From the NCBI GenBank assembly GCA_000711775.1, contig ARYC01017305.1, positions 25,834 through 89,833 of the forward strand: a stretch of 64,000 nucleotides of DNA, written 5' to 3'. The notes beneath the pieces were generated by a model. The model saw only the letters and a list, made by a program, of their open reading frames with translations, did not search any database and had not been told where the DNA came from. The position numbers were made by a program, and so were the translations under genes. Source of the stretch: Oxytricha trifallax (taxonomy: Eukaryota; Ciliophora; Spirotrichea; Sporadotrichida; Oxytrichidae). Positions 33,394 to 45,911 of this stretch are shown piece after piece; the stretch's first letter is position 1, and each line of letters opens with the position of its first letter.

Positions 33394-33729
33394 TCATAAA
33401 AGCTTAAAAGAATTAAAATCAATTTATTAAGTTTGCTCAATAAAGATGTTCATCTTAAAAATTTAATCTTTTTTAGGTTGAAAGAATATTTTATCAAAAT
33501 AGAACTCTTGGAGGATTGAAGATTTATCTTTGATTTCATTTGCATGTATGATTATCCTCTCTTACGATGATGCTTTAATAAGAGTAATTGCATTTTAAGT
33601 TGTATCAATCAATAAATAAAAGCACGGAGTCTATTTGGGGATTCCTTTCAAAAAATTAGTCTTCTAGATGCATTAATGGTATGTCTTCAGTAAATTTATA
33701 GTGACATTTATCAGAATGAATTTTGCTTT
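33394..33729 (-). pseudogene. Coding-like relic, unrecognised
   Basis: 111 codons without TGA, ending with TGA at 33394-33396. It includes PCFYLLIDTTQNAITLIK and ILQEFYFDKIFFQPKK. A second frame over 33715-33600 is also protein-like (CHYKFTEDIPLMHLED), so a frame change may lie near 33610. Coding-like frames also continue upstream to about 33960. No family recognised. Confidence 0.35.
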
Positions 33730-36700
33730 TCAAAGCTTACAATCTTGATTTCAAAGGGATCCTGTTTTAGAATATGACTCATAGAATTCAGGATCTCTAA
33801 CTGTCAAGCTATCTCTTCTCACTTAAGGTTCCGAGATATAATTATTTGCGTTTTTTCAAGTGGAATTTTAATCAAAGAAAATTATCGAGCAGTACATTAA
33901 AACATAAAAGGCTAATACTATTTGATGTCTCACCTTAACTTAGTCCTCTAAAACTCTCATATTATTGAATCCTGATTATTTTCTATATTGGCATTTACAT
34001 AAATATTGGTAATATTTATTTACAAATGCTGCTTATCAAGGAATAGTAGTTTGTTGTAAATCTGTAGTAAGTTTTGCTAAAATGATAGTGTACAGTATAA
34101 ATAAGAATTCACTTATTTAATAGCACTGTGATTTTATACGATAGATGTGAGATTGTTAAAAATTTAATAGATTTAAGAAAATTTTTTTTTATAAATGATG
34201 ATTATAAGTCAATTTAATTTTTACATTTCTATCCTAATATAGATTAAAACTTAATAATTTATGACAATATGCATTCATAAAATAAAAAGAGCTAATTTTT
34301 ATTGTAAAAAATTAATTGAAATGGATAGATTGTAACAAGTAAATGATGATACTTTTTATAACTAATTAATCATAGTAGGGAATAAAAAATAATAAAAACT
34401 AAATAAATCATATCTGTAAAAGGTAGTCTTAAATGACAAAAATAGCAACACTATCCAATTTAATAGAAATTCTAACTAAATATCTTTTCAATACTCCTAT
34501 AATTTAACTGTTAATGTGTATAAATTCACTAATTGTTGCATAAAATAATATCTTGGAGAGCTTGAAAGAATAAAACCAATACATTGATAATGAACCAATC
34601 TGAGTATTTTGTTCAAAATTCAACATGACATAACTGTGGGGATTATTCGAAATAGTTTAAAAAAACAGCTTAATTACTAAATTTAAATGGTTAAATTGGC
34701 AACTTATTGTAAGTCATCCCCAACAAATAATTTGATAAAATTGTATTTTTACATAAAGGCAATTAAGAAACAATAGAAAATATCTTGATGATTTACTTAA
34801 ATACTAACGGTAGACAATTAAATAATGTGGAATTAGAAATAAATTTACATCTATAAACCTTTGACACCACAAGCTCATAGACATCAAGACAAACAATTAA
34901 AAAAGGAGAAGAAAAATCTTGTAAATTTACATAATTTTATATTATATTTCATTTTAATAGTTGATATCATCAATACAGTGGTATATTCTTCATTTTATCC
35001 AGCTAAAAGTAATAGTTATCATAGTAGTAGAGAAATCTACCTATATAACAGCATAGTTGGCATCAGTAGAGCAACTAAAGGAACATTATTGAATAGCAAA
35101 CTGAACTAAATGGCCTGTTTATGAAGCTAGATAATAATCAACTTCTTACTCTTTCATAAATAAAAATATAGCAAGTTATGTAAAAGTAGAGCAATTTCGG
35201 GCAAAGGTAATGATGCATTCAATTTAGACAATATGTAAACTTGCTCAATATATAACAGTGACATTTAAGGTTAAAATACATGTTAAATAAATTGTATTAT
35301 TAATCAGATCTTATCACATTTAAATTATAAGTAAATTTAGTATTTTATTTTTAATTTTCATTATATGGATACTAAAAAGGGGAGAAAGAATAAAAGTAAT
35401 TATATGGAAGGATTTAAATTATAAAATTAATTAAAACAATCTCTAAGCTACAATTAGAGGGAGTAATTAGCAGCATATTTAGCGTCTTATAAATTAAAAT
35501 ATTGCGAATAAGACATATAATACTATAACAGCTAAATTCAAGAAAATGGAATTAAAAAAAACTTTGGAAAGGATGTAATGAGTTTTAGGCATAAATTAGA
35601 GGCAATCTTAATGACTTCCTGCTACCAGTATTTCAACTTTTTAAAAAGTTTGACTAATACTTAATAAATCAGCATAAGAATTTATTATAAGAATAATAAT
35701 ATATAAAAAAAAAATACTTAGAATAAAAACTTTATAATTAAACTCTAGATTATCTAATATATAATATGTACCTTTGATTCATTTAATAATAAAATTTATT
35801 GATTATGTAAATGAATGACTAACACCAAAAGTTTAAATGTTATTAAATTGATTATAGATAATTAAGTTTTGAAACTCAAATTTGTTAGTATTATTACCCA
35901 TTAACTTTAAATGTTGCCTTGCATGAAATTTTATATGTTTAGTTCCGAGATTTATGTCTTGAACTTAATAATTTTTCTTATTAAACCATGGTTCTTAAGC
36001 AATTAGAATTGCTATTCATCAGATTTATTTTGGATTTAATGTTTGATGTCATGGCAACAAGCTCAATAAAAAAGAACCTAATCGCACACTTACTAAACAA
36101 TATTAAATGATATTACTATTTCATATTTATTTATTATGAATTTAAATGCCAGCATATGATTGGTTTTGAATCAAAAGTTTTATTAAAAATAATGAGCAGT
36201 CAAAGATTAATGGCTAAATGTAAAATTAGTTATGCATTTTATTAATCTCAATGAGTGTTTTTATCAGTCTTTATTCTATTTTATTTGAATCAAGCTTGAT
36301 ATATTTTATTATATTGTTCTCAATACTTACTTGAAGTCTCTCTTTTAATTGTAATTAAGATTGAGTTTTGGTTTAATAATACTTTAAAGTTATGTTATAC
36401 TATTATATAATCAGAATATTTTTATGAAGATTCTAAGTTTATATTCAGATTTATCAATATATTAATTATAAGAAAGATCTTTTTATTAACAACAACAATT
36501 TTATATTAATGGAGCTTTAACAGGTGCTTAACAGTTTGTATATTTATTGTGCTCAATAGCCTACTTCTCCGCATTTACTTCATGAAAAAATTTTGACCAG
36601 AAAAATTTGCCATTTGGTTAATCCATGGTAATTAAGAAGGAAAACAAAGTTATGTTATAATTTATTTATTGCTCAACAATGAAATTTATTTTCTTTTTTA

Positions 36701-37388
36701 TCTAAAATTCTTCATCATCAAGATCAAGATTACTGTTATTCTTAAGAAAAATTTCTTAGTATTTGTATTGATGTCCTTTAGTATCACAGCACTTGAGTTA
36801 AGGATAAGATTGCTACTTAATATTGGCCTTAAATTTTCTAGTCATTATTTATAGCTAAATTATCTTAACTGATTGGAGAACACATGTAAATTATTGTTGT
36901 TTGTTATATTTAATTCTGTTTTTGTAGCTAGAGAAGAGATACATGCAATACTACTTTGAACTTTTGGGAATCTTGAATGATTTCTTACATATATTTAAAG
37001 CTATGAGTCTACCTTAAAAAATAAATAATCAATAATATAGTTTACAGCTGATGCTATTTACTCATTAAAATTACACTTTATTTACTCATTTTTGTTTAAA
37101 AAAGGATATCTCAAACTAATTACAAAATCTGTTGAAAATATTGACTTTTATTGGAAACTACCTGTATATAATTACCCTATCTAATAAGTTAGTTTTCAGT
37201 ACTACTTTATTCGAATTTTCATAATTTTTGCATAATTGAGAGTGATTGTAATCGATATTTTAAATAAAATAAAAATTATACTTATTTCTAGAATGAGTAA
37301 AAATTGTAAACAAAAAAGTAATTAATGAAACACATAAAATCTATCGATTTATAATATTTGAAATCATAAATTTTTTAAAGAAAGGACA
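33730..37388. other. AT-rich stretch, nothing firmly supported
   Basis: Apart from weak minus-strand frames up to about 33960 and an 82-residue plus frame at 34861-35109 of doubtful quality, I see nothing. Confidence 0.35.
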
Positions 37389-38748
37389 TCAGGTCTTTTT
37401 TTTGCTAGTCTTTAATGTTAACAGTAGTTTTTTAAATCTCATCTGAGGAATTTTCATCGCATTCAGTTGAGCTGTAAAGACTGCAAGGTATTCGTGTTTT
37501 CTTACTTCATCCTTGAAAGTTTTGCCGACAAAGACGTATAGAAGAATCGCCAGGAAAGGATAATTATCTTTCTAAAATTGCCTTAGCGCACATTATCGGG
37601 TCTCGGAGGCACAAATGAATATCCATTAGTATGAAGTCATCTTGATTAACTATCCGATCATTTGAGGAGTATTTAAAGTTACTTATAAAAACCTAAGGGT
37701 CCGGATTCCCCCGGACTTTACATTGCAGGGCTTTAGGAAGCGATGGACTCTACCCTGTGAAAGAAGATTGCTTATTCCTTCCAGCAACTGCAGAGCACAT
37801 TTCTTAAAATACAATCGCTCGACTTGACTTCCTAAAAAATGTGTAATATTGCAGTCATAGTCCTCAGTGATAGAGTCATTATTAGCGCTTAGTAGCATAA
37901 GCCCTATAATTAGTCGATCCCACATTCTCAGATTGTTGTTCAGCAACATAAATTTGAAGTCTTACCAGACCTCTAGGACTGTCTCAAAATTTTTGATAAA
38001 GTGTTTTGCCTTGTATTGAACAATTATTGAATTTGGTCTTAAGAAGTCAGCAAGTGCATGTTGCAGCAGACTAAGCTCTTAGCATTCCCTGAGCATGGCA
38101 TATGCCTCTATTACCAAGGTAATTGACAGCTCTGTTAAACTTGAAAAATGAGGCTGCCTATGAACTGCTCGTCTACTAAAAAATTTATGTCATCATTTAC
38201 GTGTGCATTCAGTTGAAGTAGGCTTGGGCAATTTAGCTACTTGGGGAACTAATATTTGCTCTGAATCGTCTAAGCAATATATAGCATCGTCAATGGCATT
38301 TGTGAATTAAGGTCTCGTATAACCTATACGATGATATGTTTAAACTTAAATTAACTTACTATGGTAGAATAACTGACCTCTTGCTAGTCTCAGATCTTAT
38401 GAGCACTCAAATGAGCGCTGAGCAACTTTTTACTTTTTAAGTTTTTAATACCCACTCCGCAAATTTTTCAGCAAAACTCGCCATTGATTTTTAAATGGTT
38501 GAATTTTCCTTCATCCCTGAGATGAACTTCAAGGTGTTTTTTTAGCTGAGGCAGCGTCGCGTGTAAGCTTGATCGCAAAGGCTGCAGGTAATAATAATTC
38601 TTGGCTTTCTGTGAGACATTCTGAACTTTCCAGATTTTTACTTGTCTAGCTATTTCATCAGGAAATCATAGAGCTCAGCGTTTTGGGGTTTAGAAGCAAC
38701 TAACCCAATGAATTTGTGAAACTTATCATCAATACTGATTTTGCTCAT
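37389..38748 (-). pseudogene. 57-kDa-like zinc-finger/kinase of relative d
   Basis: ATG 38748 and TGA 37389-37391. The N-terminal third has two C2H2-like fingers: TCSLCDQAYT with a HLEVH pair, and CGVGIKNL with a HLSAH pair. The kinase part is continuous without TGA for about 268 codons (38190-37389). The catalytic loop reads VHRFLKPCN where TBE-a has VHRDLKPEN, so the catalytic Asp is replaced by Phe. FLAILLYVFVG is in the place of subdomain IX. Frame changes lie in the finger region (near 38555) and possibly after the catalytic loop. The protein is a degenerate or pseudo-kinase homologue. Confidence 0.7.
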
Positions 38749-39092
38749 AGAACCAAAAGTTTGAATGGTTTGTATTTGGAGAACCCACAGCAGAAATGAG
38801 CACATCCATACTCGGTTTGTGTTGCACAATTAAATATTAAATGAATTTATGTGTTACTAATCTAATTATTTATGTTTACATATTAAATTTATACGTACTT
38901 AAATTAAGATAACTAATAATTTCAGTAATATATACCTTAATTAATAATTAAAGATCAGCATATAAGCAAGTTATTATGAAAAAATACTAAGATAGATTTC
39001 TATTGTTCAAAGTAAAAACCCAAATTAATGATATATATTCGCTCATAATATGGGCACTAATATATACGCTCATAAAATGAGCGTACTAAATA

Positions 39093-40563
39093 TTGATAAA
39101 ATACATAAAAATTAGTAAAAATAGGGAACTGCTAATACATACTATATTTATTTAATCTTAACTGTAATGATTTTTATATCATTGTAATTGATTTATTGGT
39201 TATTGAAGTAATAAATGCCGAAGTACCTATATAAAGTATTTTTTTCATTGTAATTGAATCTTTTTATACAACTTTTGTTACTACAATTCATTTCTAAATC
39301 ATTGAAGAGCTCCCTCAAAATTTTCAGCTTGACTCTCGCAATTAGGCTTGTATCTTTAGTACTACAAATTTTGTTTAGTTTAATTTCCAGGTTGCTGCTG
39401 ATATTATTTTTATTGCAATTATTGCTAGTTCCCTCCACCAACTCTCTTATTTCATAAGTCACCTCTATTAGGTCTCTCTTTTCTCTCCTCTCTACGTTAT
39501 CTCTGAACATAACTCCAGTTGCGTGGAGAATGTTACTTTTGTTATGGTGTCTCTGTGTTTAATTCCTCGTAGTCCATTTTCACATCAACTGGCAAATTCA
39601 ATTCTTGAATTAGATCTACTTTGATTTTCTCAACTACTGATTGATCGTTGGAAGTTTTTGTGCTAAACTACTATTTTGACTCGATCTCTAAGTCGAATTG
39701 CTCACCAATTATAGCTAGTGTTAAATCTTCCCAGAGCTTGTGAGAAAATTCTTTATTAAATCTATTGACCCATCCTTTCACCAAGTTTATTGGTTTCACT
39801 TTTCCGCATTGGCATGATATCATTAGTGAACTATACATTTAGTATTAAATATTATTGGATTTTTATTACCAAATGAGCAGTGGTACCATTTTTAAGATAG
39901 CTTTGTCTCTTAAAGACTTATTAGCACTCCCAGAATTTTTCAGCCTTAAATTATTGAAGTTTAAACTATCAATAATTCTCATTTCTAAACAAAGAATCCA
40001 ATAGTTTACTAATTTCTCCGACTTCTACTTACAGTGTTGAACTTTGCAATGGACTTTATCTCGGTGTCCATATCTAAATTTGCAGTTTGTTGTATAGTTT
40101 TCATATAGATCCAATATGTGAAGGAGTGTTCAAACACAGATTGCCTTCAGAATTATCACTGTGTTTAAATTTATTGCAAACATTAACACCTTCATTAGGT
40201 TTTTTGGATTATCCACTTGCACTCATAATTGCATCATCAATAAGTACGCTTAAGTGGAAATGTGACAGTGGTTGCTTCTGTTGTGCTACTATTGATATAT
40301 TAGCTAGGTTTTAATTTTGAAAGTAAGCATTCTACTGGTTATTTGGTGAAATCAGGAAGTGTTCTTTGCTTTGTATTATTTTGAAGATGCTTGACCTTTT
40401 GCAGACATTTTATAAAATATAATTGTTTTAATAAAAGTATTTAAACTCAATATACTTTAAACTAGAATTACAACGATATCAAAATCATTACAGTTAAGAT
40501 TAAATAAATATAGTACGTATTAGCAGTTCCCTATTTTTACTATTTTTTTATGTATTTTATCAA
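39093..40563 (-). mobile_element. TA-flanked 1.5-kb element B
   Basis: 1471 bp, flanked by TA (39091-39092 and 40564-40565). Tips begin TTGATAAAATACATAAAAA as in element A. The inverted repeats extend about 95 bp, including TTAATCTTAACTGTAATGATTTTTATATC against its complement near 40480. It is inserted between the kinase and 22-kDa-like genes of relative d. Coding relics lie on the minus strand. Confidence 0.75.
39193..40290 (-). pseudogene. Unknown gene of element B, frameshifted
   Basis: Three minus-strand frames in order. About 40290-40100 contains an in-frame ATG. About 40105-39465 is open for some 210 codons without TGA and includes TNCKFRYGHRDKVHCKVQHC, then ISCQCGKVKPINLVKGW and a long acidic/polar part. 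The third runs from ATG 39510 to 39193 (105 residues, Lys/Asn-rich). Two frame changes join them. The Cys/His-rich segments could bind zinc. No DDE motif or known transposase domain is seen. The 67-residue plus-strand frame at 39254-39457 is antisense and was ignored. Confidence 0.45.
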
Positions 40564-40887
40564 TAATAAAAATAAAAACTATTTTAGCAATATTTCAATA
40601 TAGTTACATAAATGACAAAATTCATGTTTTCATAATAATTACAAAAATTATATGAAGCTATATTCTCCGGGAAATAAAAACCTAAGCTTAAAGGATAAAT
40701 ATTTTTCAGCAAAATCAAACATGCTATTAAGTAATATTGCCTTATAATAATTGTTCTATATAATATGGGTAAAAAAATAAAATTATTAATAAGTATTGCA
40801 TTTAGATTTCCCATAGCATATACAGCTAAATGCAGATAAATACAAAAATTAGAGACGTTGGATAAGCCGATAAATATTATACTTGTG

Positions 40888-41440
40888 AACTCGAGGTAAT
40901 TCGAAGTAAAATTTAAAACAAAAAGTGATTGATTAAACTATTAAAAATTTTCATGTAAGAATATTTTTATGTAAGCACAAATAGTGGGTTATCATTTGCA
41001 AACTTTTAAAAAGACAAAAATGAGTGTTATTAAGGAATTGCTCAAATCAAAGAAAGAACTAATAAAGAGCGCTGACATAATTTGTCAACGTCCCCTGTAT
41101 ATGCAATAAAATATTAAACAAAAGGTTAAATGCGATGAAGTTCTAGAAAAATACTAGAATACCTATGAGGATTCGAAGGACCTCCCTGACCGAAAATTTG
41201 TCTTTGGCATGCTAGGCACTCTCAGAAAAGAAAATCTGACTACCATCGTGAGACAGCAGCGAGAGGCTAGGATGCTGACCAGGGATGAAGAAACTAAGCA
41301 ATAAACATCGTGATGAATCAGGATTTGCTGAGAGACGTATTATCCTACCCTTTCTATTCATTGTTGTCAGGTTAAGCTCATTAAGTCGATTTGGTTTGAC
41401 TGAAAAGTGCTGATTAAGATAGAGATTTACGAAGAATTAA
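40888..41440 (+). pseudogene. 22-kDa-like gene of relative d
   Basis: The central part from ATG 41029 (94 codons, TGA at about 41311) contains LPDRKFVFGMLGTLRKE, the counterpart of LPERNFFFGLLGTLKPE in TBE-a. Upstream frames (40888-41028) contain the weak counterpart of the N-terminal part, with a TGA and a frame change. Downstream DLLRDVLSYPFYSLLS corresponds to the segment before the TBE intron. Here a GTTAAGCTC follows in the intron position, but I cannot fix an acceptor. Function unknown. Confidence 0.65.
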
Positions 41441-41641
41441 TAATTTTATTATTAGTTATGTGAAATAAATTTTAATGTAATTTCATAAAGGTTCTTTTAT
41501 GTTTTGTTCGAAAAGCATAATTATGCTACTAGATCATACCGTGCATTTTCAAATAAGTTTATGTCACGGAAACAAAGCAAAAATATATGTTACTGTCAAT
41601 TTAAAATCATGCTGCAGATAAGAAAGTTAGTGCTCATGCAA

Positions 41642-41953
41642 TCAGTCAAAATACTGCAAAAATCGTGATTAGCTAAAATTTTTAATACAGAGAATATAAA
41701 TAATAGAAGTTTATAAATTTTTATAATTATTATTTTTTTTTATCTGTTTGATTTAACATATTTATTTATATAATTTGGGACCAAGTAGAAAAATTTATTT
41801 ATTTTTACTTCTTGGTCCCAAAGTATATAAATAAATAAGTTAAATCAAACAGATTTTAAATAAATTATTTTAAAAAATTTATAAACTTCTCTTTTTTATA
41901 TTTCTCTATATTAAAAATTTAGCTAATCACGATTTTTGCAGTATTTTGACTGA
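41642..41953. mobile_element. Palindromic MITE, TCAGTCAAAATACTG tips
   Basis: A 312-bp near-palindrome. Its centre is GGGACCAAGTAGAAAAA facing its complement TTTTTACTTCTTGGTCCC (41778-41821). Outer arms pair TCAGTCAAAATACTGCAAAA with its complement. It interrupts the transposase region of relative d. A larger relative with similar tips and the same central hairpin is at 54152-54828. Confidence 0.8.
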
Positions 41954-41994
41954 GTCCTCTCGAATTTGAAAATTTTTGATACCTCTATGTTTGC

Positions 41995-42549
41995 TTATAA
42001 TCACTATATTATCTAGTAAGGTTTAAAGATGGTTTGGTCGTTATAAACTATCCTACGCCGACTCGAATGCTCAAATGATTTGTGGATAAAATAAAAGTGG
42101 ACTTGACCAATTTTTCTCAAATTCCACTCAGGTGTGCGATATCTCGAAACTGCTACCTATAATTTGATACCATGGGAAATGAATAGTCATCTAAGCTGGG
42201 AAATCGAAAATTTTGTTGAGGGGTATTTTCTTTGAAACAAAACCGCTCGCATTCGTAGACTCTCAAATGCCTGGGCTTCGAGTGTTGCTGGATGAATTAG
42301 GTACTGTATGTAATGGAGCTGCAAATTCTTCCATTAACATTATTTGTTTGTACTAATTAGCCTCTATTAATTGTCTCTAAACAAATACTATGCACTTGAC
42401 TGACCTAAACCCTCAATGCTTGACTAATTTGCTTGTATGAGTAGAATACCTCAGACTCCTTATTAAGATTGCTGGCTTTTAATCTCAACATAAGTATTCC
42501 CTCTCTCAAGAACTCTAAATGCTTCTATTTATGTAGTGAATCCATTCAT
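41995..42549 (-). pseudogene. Transposase relic of relative d
   Basis: ATG at about 42549. Counterparts of the TBE transposase can be followed by eye. ISQALRVQVSQVHSICL answers IARLLHKSPATVRSHCL (helix-turn-helix). MRAVLFQRKYPSTKFSISQL answers QRAVMFHRQFPELHIS. RRIVYNDQTIFKPY answers the block with the first catalytic Asp, so that Asp is kept. Two frame changes and a TGA are present. The C-terminal half with the other catalytic residues is lost or unrecognisable beyond the MITE at 41642-41953. Confidence 0.6.
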
Positions 42550-43258
42550 TTATGCAACATATTTTAATTGTTTATGGTTCCACAATTTACTTGAATTTTG
42601 TTAAATGTTCCATTTAACAAAATTTCAAAGAAGAGTATGATTTTGAGTCTTTTAAGTTTACGTTTTATCTTAACTTATAAAAGTATTTTAAATAAATACT
42701 TCTCTTTATTTTCTTCTTAAATTTCTTAAATTTCAATATTTTTTTTCTATAATTATTATATATAAATATACCATCGATCAGCTTTATTTTACCTCGTAGA
42801 CCCTTAATTATTTAATATAATTTGATATTTTCAAAGAGTAAACTTTAAGTAAAATTTATTTGTTTATTTTTATTGAGTACTTTAACTTCTTATTTCAGTT
42901 TAATTTTTGGTGAATTTCATACTACAGTTCCATTAATTAAGATGACAGTATGGCAAGTAATAATTGACTCATTGCTTGAATTTACGCTTTTACTAAAATC
43001 GTCAGAGGAAGAAATCCTGAAGATAAGTCTGGCACTAAAATATTAAGTATACTCATTTAAGATAAAGAATACTCTCATAAATAGAATTTAATTTAATAAA
43101 CTAATAAAATAAATAAAATACTTCTATATTTTATAAATATATAAACTGAGTATTATAATAATCGCATAATTAAAACAAATTTTAATATAATACAAATGCG
43201 AAAAATGGGAATTAAATAAATAAGTGCAAAATGATTAGGGATAGCAACTACAGTTTGA
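42550..43258. other. AT-rich stretch, nothing supported
   Basis: No supported gene or repeat. Confidence 0.35.
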
Positions 43259-44182
43259 GGCATCGATTAGGATATTAGGCAAGCAGCTGTACTATCTCGA
43301 CTGATTTCATGGGTAATCACCGCCTTTCAAAATATTGAGCTTGGCTACATTGCTCGTAAATTAATTTTTAATTTCAGGAAAGATCTGCACATTTTAATAC
43401 CGCAGATTGAAGAAATTAGCTTGCGATAATCGACAAATACAAATATCGCAGCTGCTTATAATGTCTAAATGTACTTAGGTATAATTTGGGGAGTAAATTT
43501 TATCTAAAAGAATTGGGCTTAAATCTTTTTGAATCTCAAAGGGCTGGTTACTATTAATACACGCTTCCAAAAAACAGTAACAGAAGCCGTAGTGCATTAC
43601 TATTCCCTGAATAACTTTAGCTAGAGTTCATAAGTATTCTATGGACGGAAAATTTCTCAATTAGAGTTGCGTAATTTGATAATGTATCAAGATTCTCTAG
43701 CTTTGTAACTTGATGTTCCCGGAGGTGTAACTAAATACATCAGTTACTGTAACTAGATGCGTCAGTTGCAGTGAATATATAATTATATCAATAAGAGTAT
43801 CTAACTAAAACCAAGAGAAACTAGCTACAACATCCATCCTATCTTGTTACATTTATGATTTATAATATGAAAACTTTAAAATTAATCAAAAACTTAATAA
43901 TATTAATAAGAATACTTAAAGATCAAACACAGGTGGAGACAGAGCACTCAATAAAAATGTAAGTTACAAAAAGCATATCCTTAATTTTTATATTTTATTG
44001 TAGTCTTACCTGGTAAGACCACAGGTGCAGCTGGACTGGTGCTTCGCAGAGTGACAGAGAGAGTAGACATAGAAGTTGAATATGACAATGAAGATGAAGA
44101 AGAGGATGATGAAGAGGAATAATAGAAATAATCAGAGAGATTTCCATTTTTATTTACATAATAAGTTTTCGTATTAATGTGA
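43259..44182 (+). pseudogene. Paralogue P2 of an unknown gene family
   Basis: A frame of 171 codons (43259-43774) without TGA, then a segment with one frame change. A 45-bp GTAAGT..TTGTAG intron (43959-44003) follows, then a short exon ending in a long run of Asp and Glu codons and a TGA at 44180. Protein features include IAAAYNVQMYLGIIWGVNF and RFQKTVTEAVVHYY; the last matches the TEAVH region of P1 (22649-23310). The 3' part (QTQVETEHSIK) matches P1 QTQAEIEYSLK. Better preserved than P1. Function and family unknown. Confidence 0.5.
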
Positions 44183-44283
44183 TTAAAATTATTAATTAAT
44201 TAAAGTTTTAGTATTATAAATCATAATTAGCTCAAATCACGACCTAAACTAAAGTATTGGTAGTATTCTTAAATAGGATATTT

Positions 44284-44690
44284 AGTTACAGCCCGCAAAA
44301 GTTGTTCAGTGTGATGTCAATACATTTCAGTGTTTTTACCCTATTTAGTAATTTGAATTCTGAGTAGCCCGAGTTCAAACATTCAAAAAGATCTAAGTTT
44401 AATACTTTGGAGCAAAATTTATTCCCTGTAAATCAATTAGGTATCTTTAATAACTAAAATAAGTCAGCATTACTGAGCTAGTCTTCAAACAGACAATTCC
44501 GCAAATACTGAGATACATTCCTCTGCTTTATCTTCCCGAAGTGAAGCACTTTTTAATGCTAGCCTAGATCAAGCTCGGTGTTACCATAACAAGCCATGTT
44601 ACATGACGTAAGTTTATTAATTATCGATATTTACTATTTAGAAAAACGCAGCTTATCAGACTAGTAGTATGATTCCCACACTCAGCTCTA
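44284..44690 (+). pseudogene. Small gene relic downstream of P2
   Basis: A Ser/Asn/Gln-rich frame runs from about 44312 to a TGA near 44512, and a second frame (TEIHSSALSSRSEALFNASL) continues it. A GTAAGT..TTTAG intron of about 34 bp near 44608-44641 is followed by a short terminal exon. One frame change is needed. Unrecognised; it may be the 3' part of the P2 gene. Confidence 0.35.
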
Positions 44691-45420
44691 CACGGATATT
44701 TTTATGATTTGCATATGTATTATATTTAATTTCTTTTTATTATGCGATATTTATTATACATTGATAAGAATAAACTTGAGACAGGGTCTATGAAGTAGAG
44801 GCAGTTAATTATTTTTTTGTTTTTATTTACAAATTTAATTGTTGTATTCTCCCCATTTTGATAGTGGCTTTATAATAATAAATATTAAATTTTTCAGATT
44901 ATTAAGAAACGAAAAAACTTATTAAAAATTATCGAGCAAATATTAAATGATTAAAACACAGAATAGAGCAGAATAAAATTAAATAGTAATATAATTATTA
45001 ATTGCTATACTGAAATAAAAACTAAGGCAAAAATCTACCAAATAGATAGTCTCCCATGTTAAATTTTAATGTATTTAACTTATTCTTTATCTAAATCCTA
45101 AATAATCATATAAAAATAAATAATCTGGACAATTAATATAAAAAGCAGATGATCAAATCAAGATAAGTTGATACTGAGAAAACAGCTGATAGATACAGAC
45201 TCATGAAAGACCTATACAAATAATGACAGTAAATTGTAAGCTTATTATTACTACTAATATTTTGATTATTAAACTTTATATTTACCATAATGTAAGTTAA
45301 ATAGTTTTCTCTCGAACTTTAGTGGTAGAAAAGAATCACGAAATATGATTACGTTTAAATTAATTTGAATACGAATTATAGAAATTGTTTATAAAAACCG
45401 ACAACCTTGGTGTTATAAAG

Positions 45421-45627
45421 ATGAGTTACAAAGCATTTACCTCTTTTACTCCTGAAATTAATTACACATAGATTCTTAAATGGATGTTCTTCTTTATGAT
45501 CTTGGAAACGTTAAATAATTAATGCTTAAGATCAGTTATCAATAATGTTTATAAAGTAACAATAAAAGGAGGAGTACAATCAGAGAAAGCAATGGATTTA
45601 TTACAAATGACTGGTTCGACAAATTGA
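45421..45627 (+). CDS. 68-aa ORF, unrecognised
   Basis: ATG 45421 and TGA 45625-45627, with two TAG/TAA glutamine codons. It contains FTPEINYTQILKWMFFF and is followed in other frames by basic coding-like segments to about 45910. No family recognised; could be a gene fragment. Confidence 0.3.
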
Positions 45628-45911
45628 ATATGCATCATAATATCTATAGCAATTATTTATTGTACTAATTTTAATGGAAAATTTTGACAAGAAATCTTAT
45701 TGATAAAGTAAAAGTAAGATTGAGGAACCACAAATCATAAAATTAGTCATTTAAAATCTGATAGAGTTTGGCATCCAGATCAAGCAAATCGCTTTTACAA
45801 ATAAAGAACCTGACTAAACGAAAAAGATTGGCTAAAACAGCTGCAAATCATTAACTTTAAGAAATTAATCCTAACAAAGAATTATAGGAATTAAAATTTA
45901 TAAATAATATT

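Larger units (their letters stand above)
37389..42549. mobile_element. TBE relative d with two nested insertions
   Basis: Order and orientation match TBE-b: zinc-finger/kinase (-, 37389-38748), 22-kDa-like (+, 40888-41440), transposase (-, 41995-42549). Element B (39093-40563) has inserted into the spacer between the first two. A 312-bp palindromic MITE (41642-41953) has inserted in the transposase region. All three genes are decayed. No telomeric tips or inverted repeats were found, so the limits are those of the genes. Confidence 0.7.

Noticed and set aside
34861-35109. 82-residue plus-strand ORF
   Set aside because: Composition is compatible with chance in AT-rich DNA, no homology or introns seen, and no flanking coding signal.
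39254-39457. 67-residue Leu-rich ORF
   Set aside because: Antisense of the minus-strand frame at 39193-39510 in element B.
41642-41953. Hairpin as a non-coding RNA gene or terminator
   Set aside because: A related element with matching tips exists at 54152-54828, so a mobile hairpin element is the simpler explanation.
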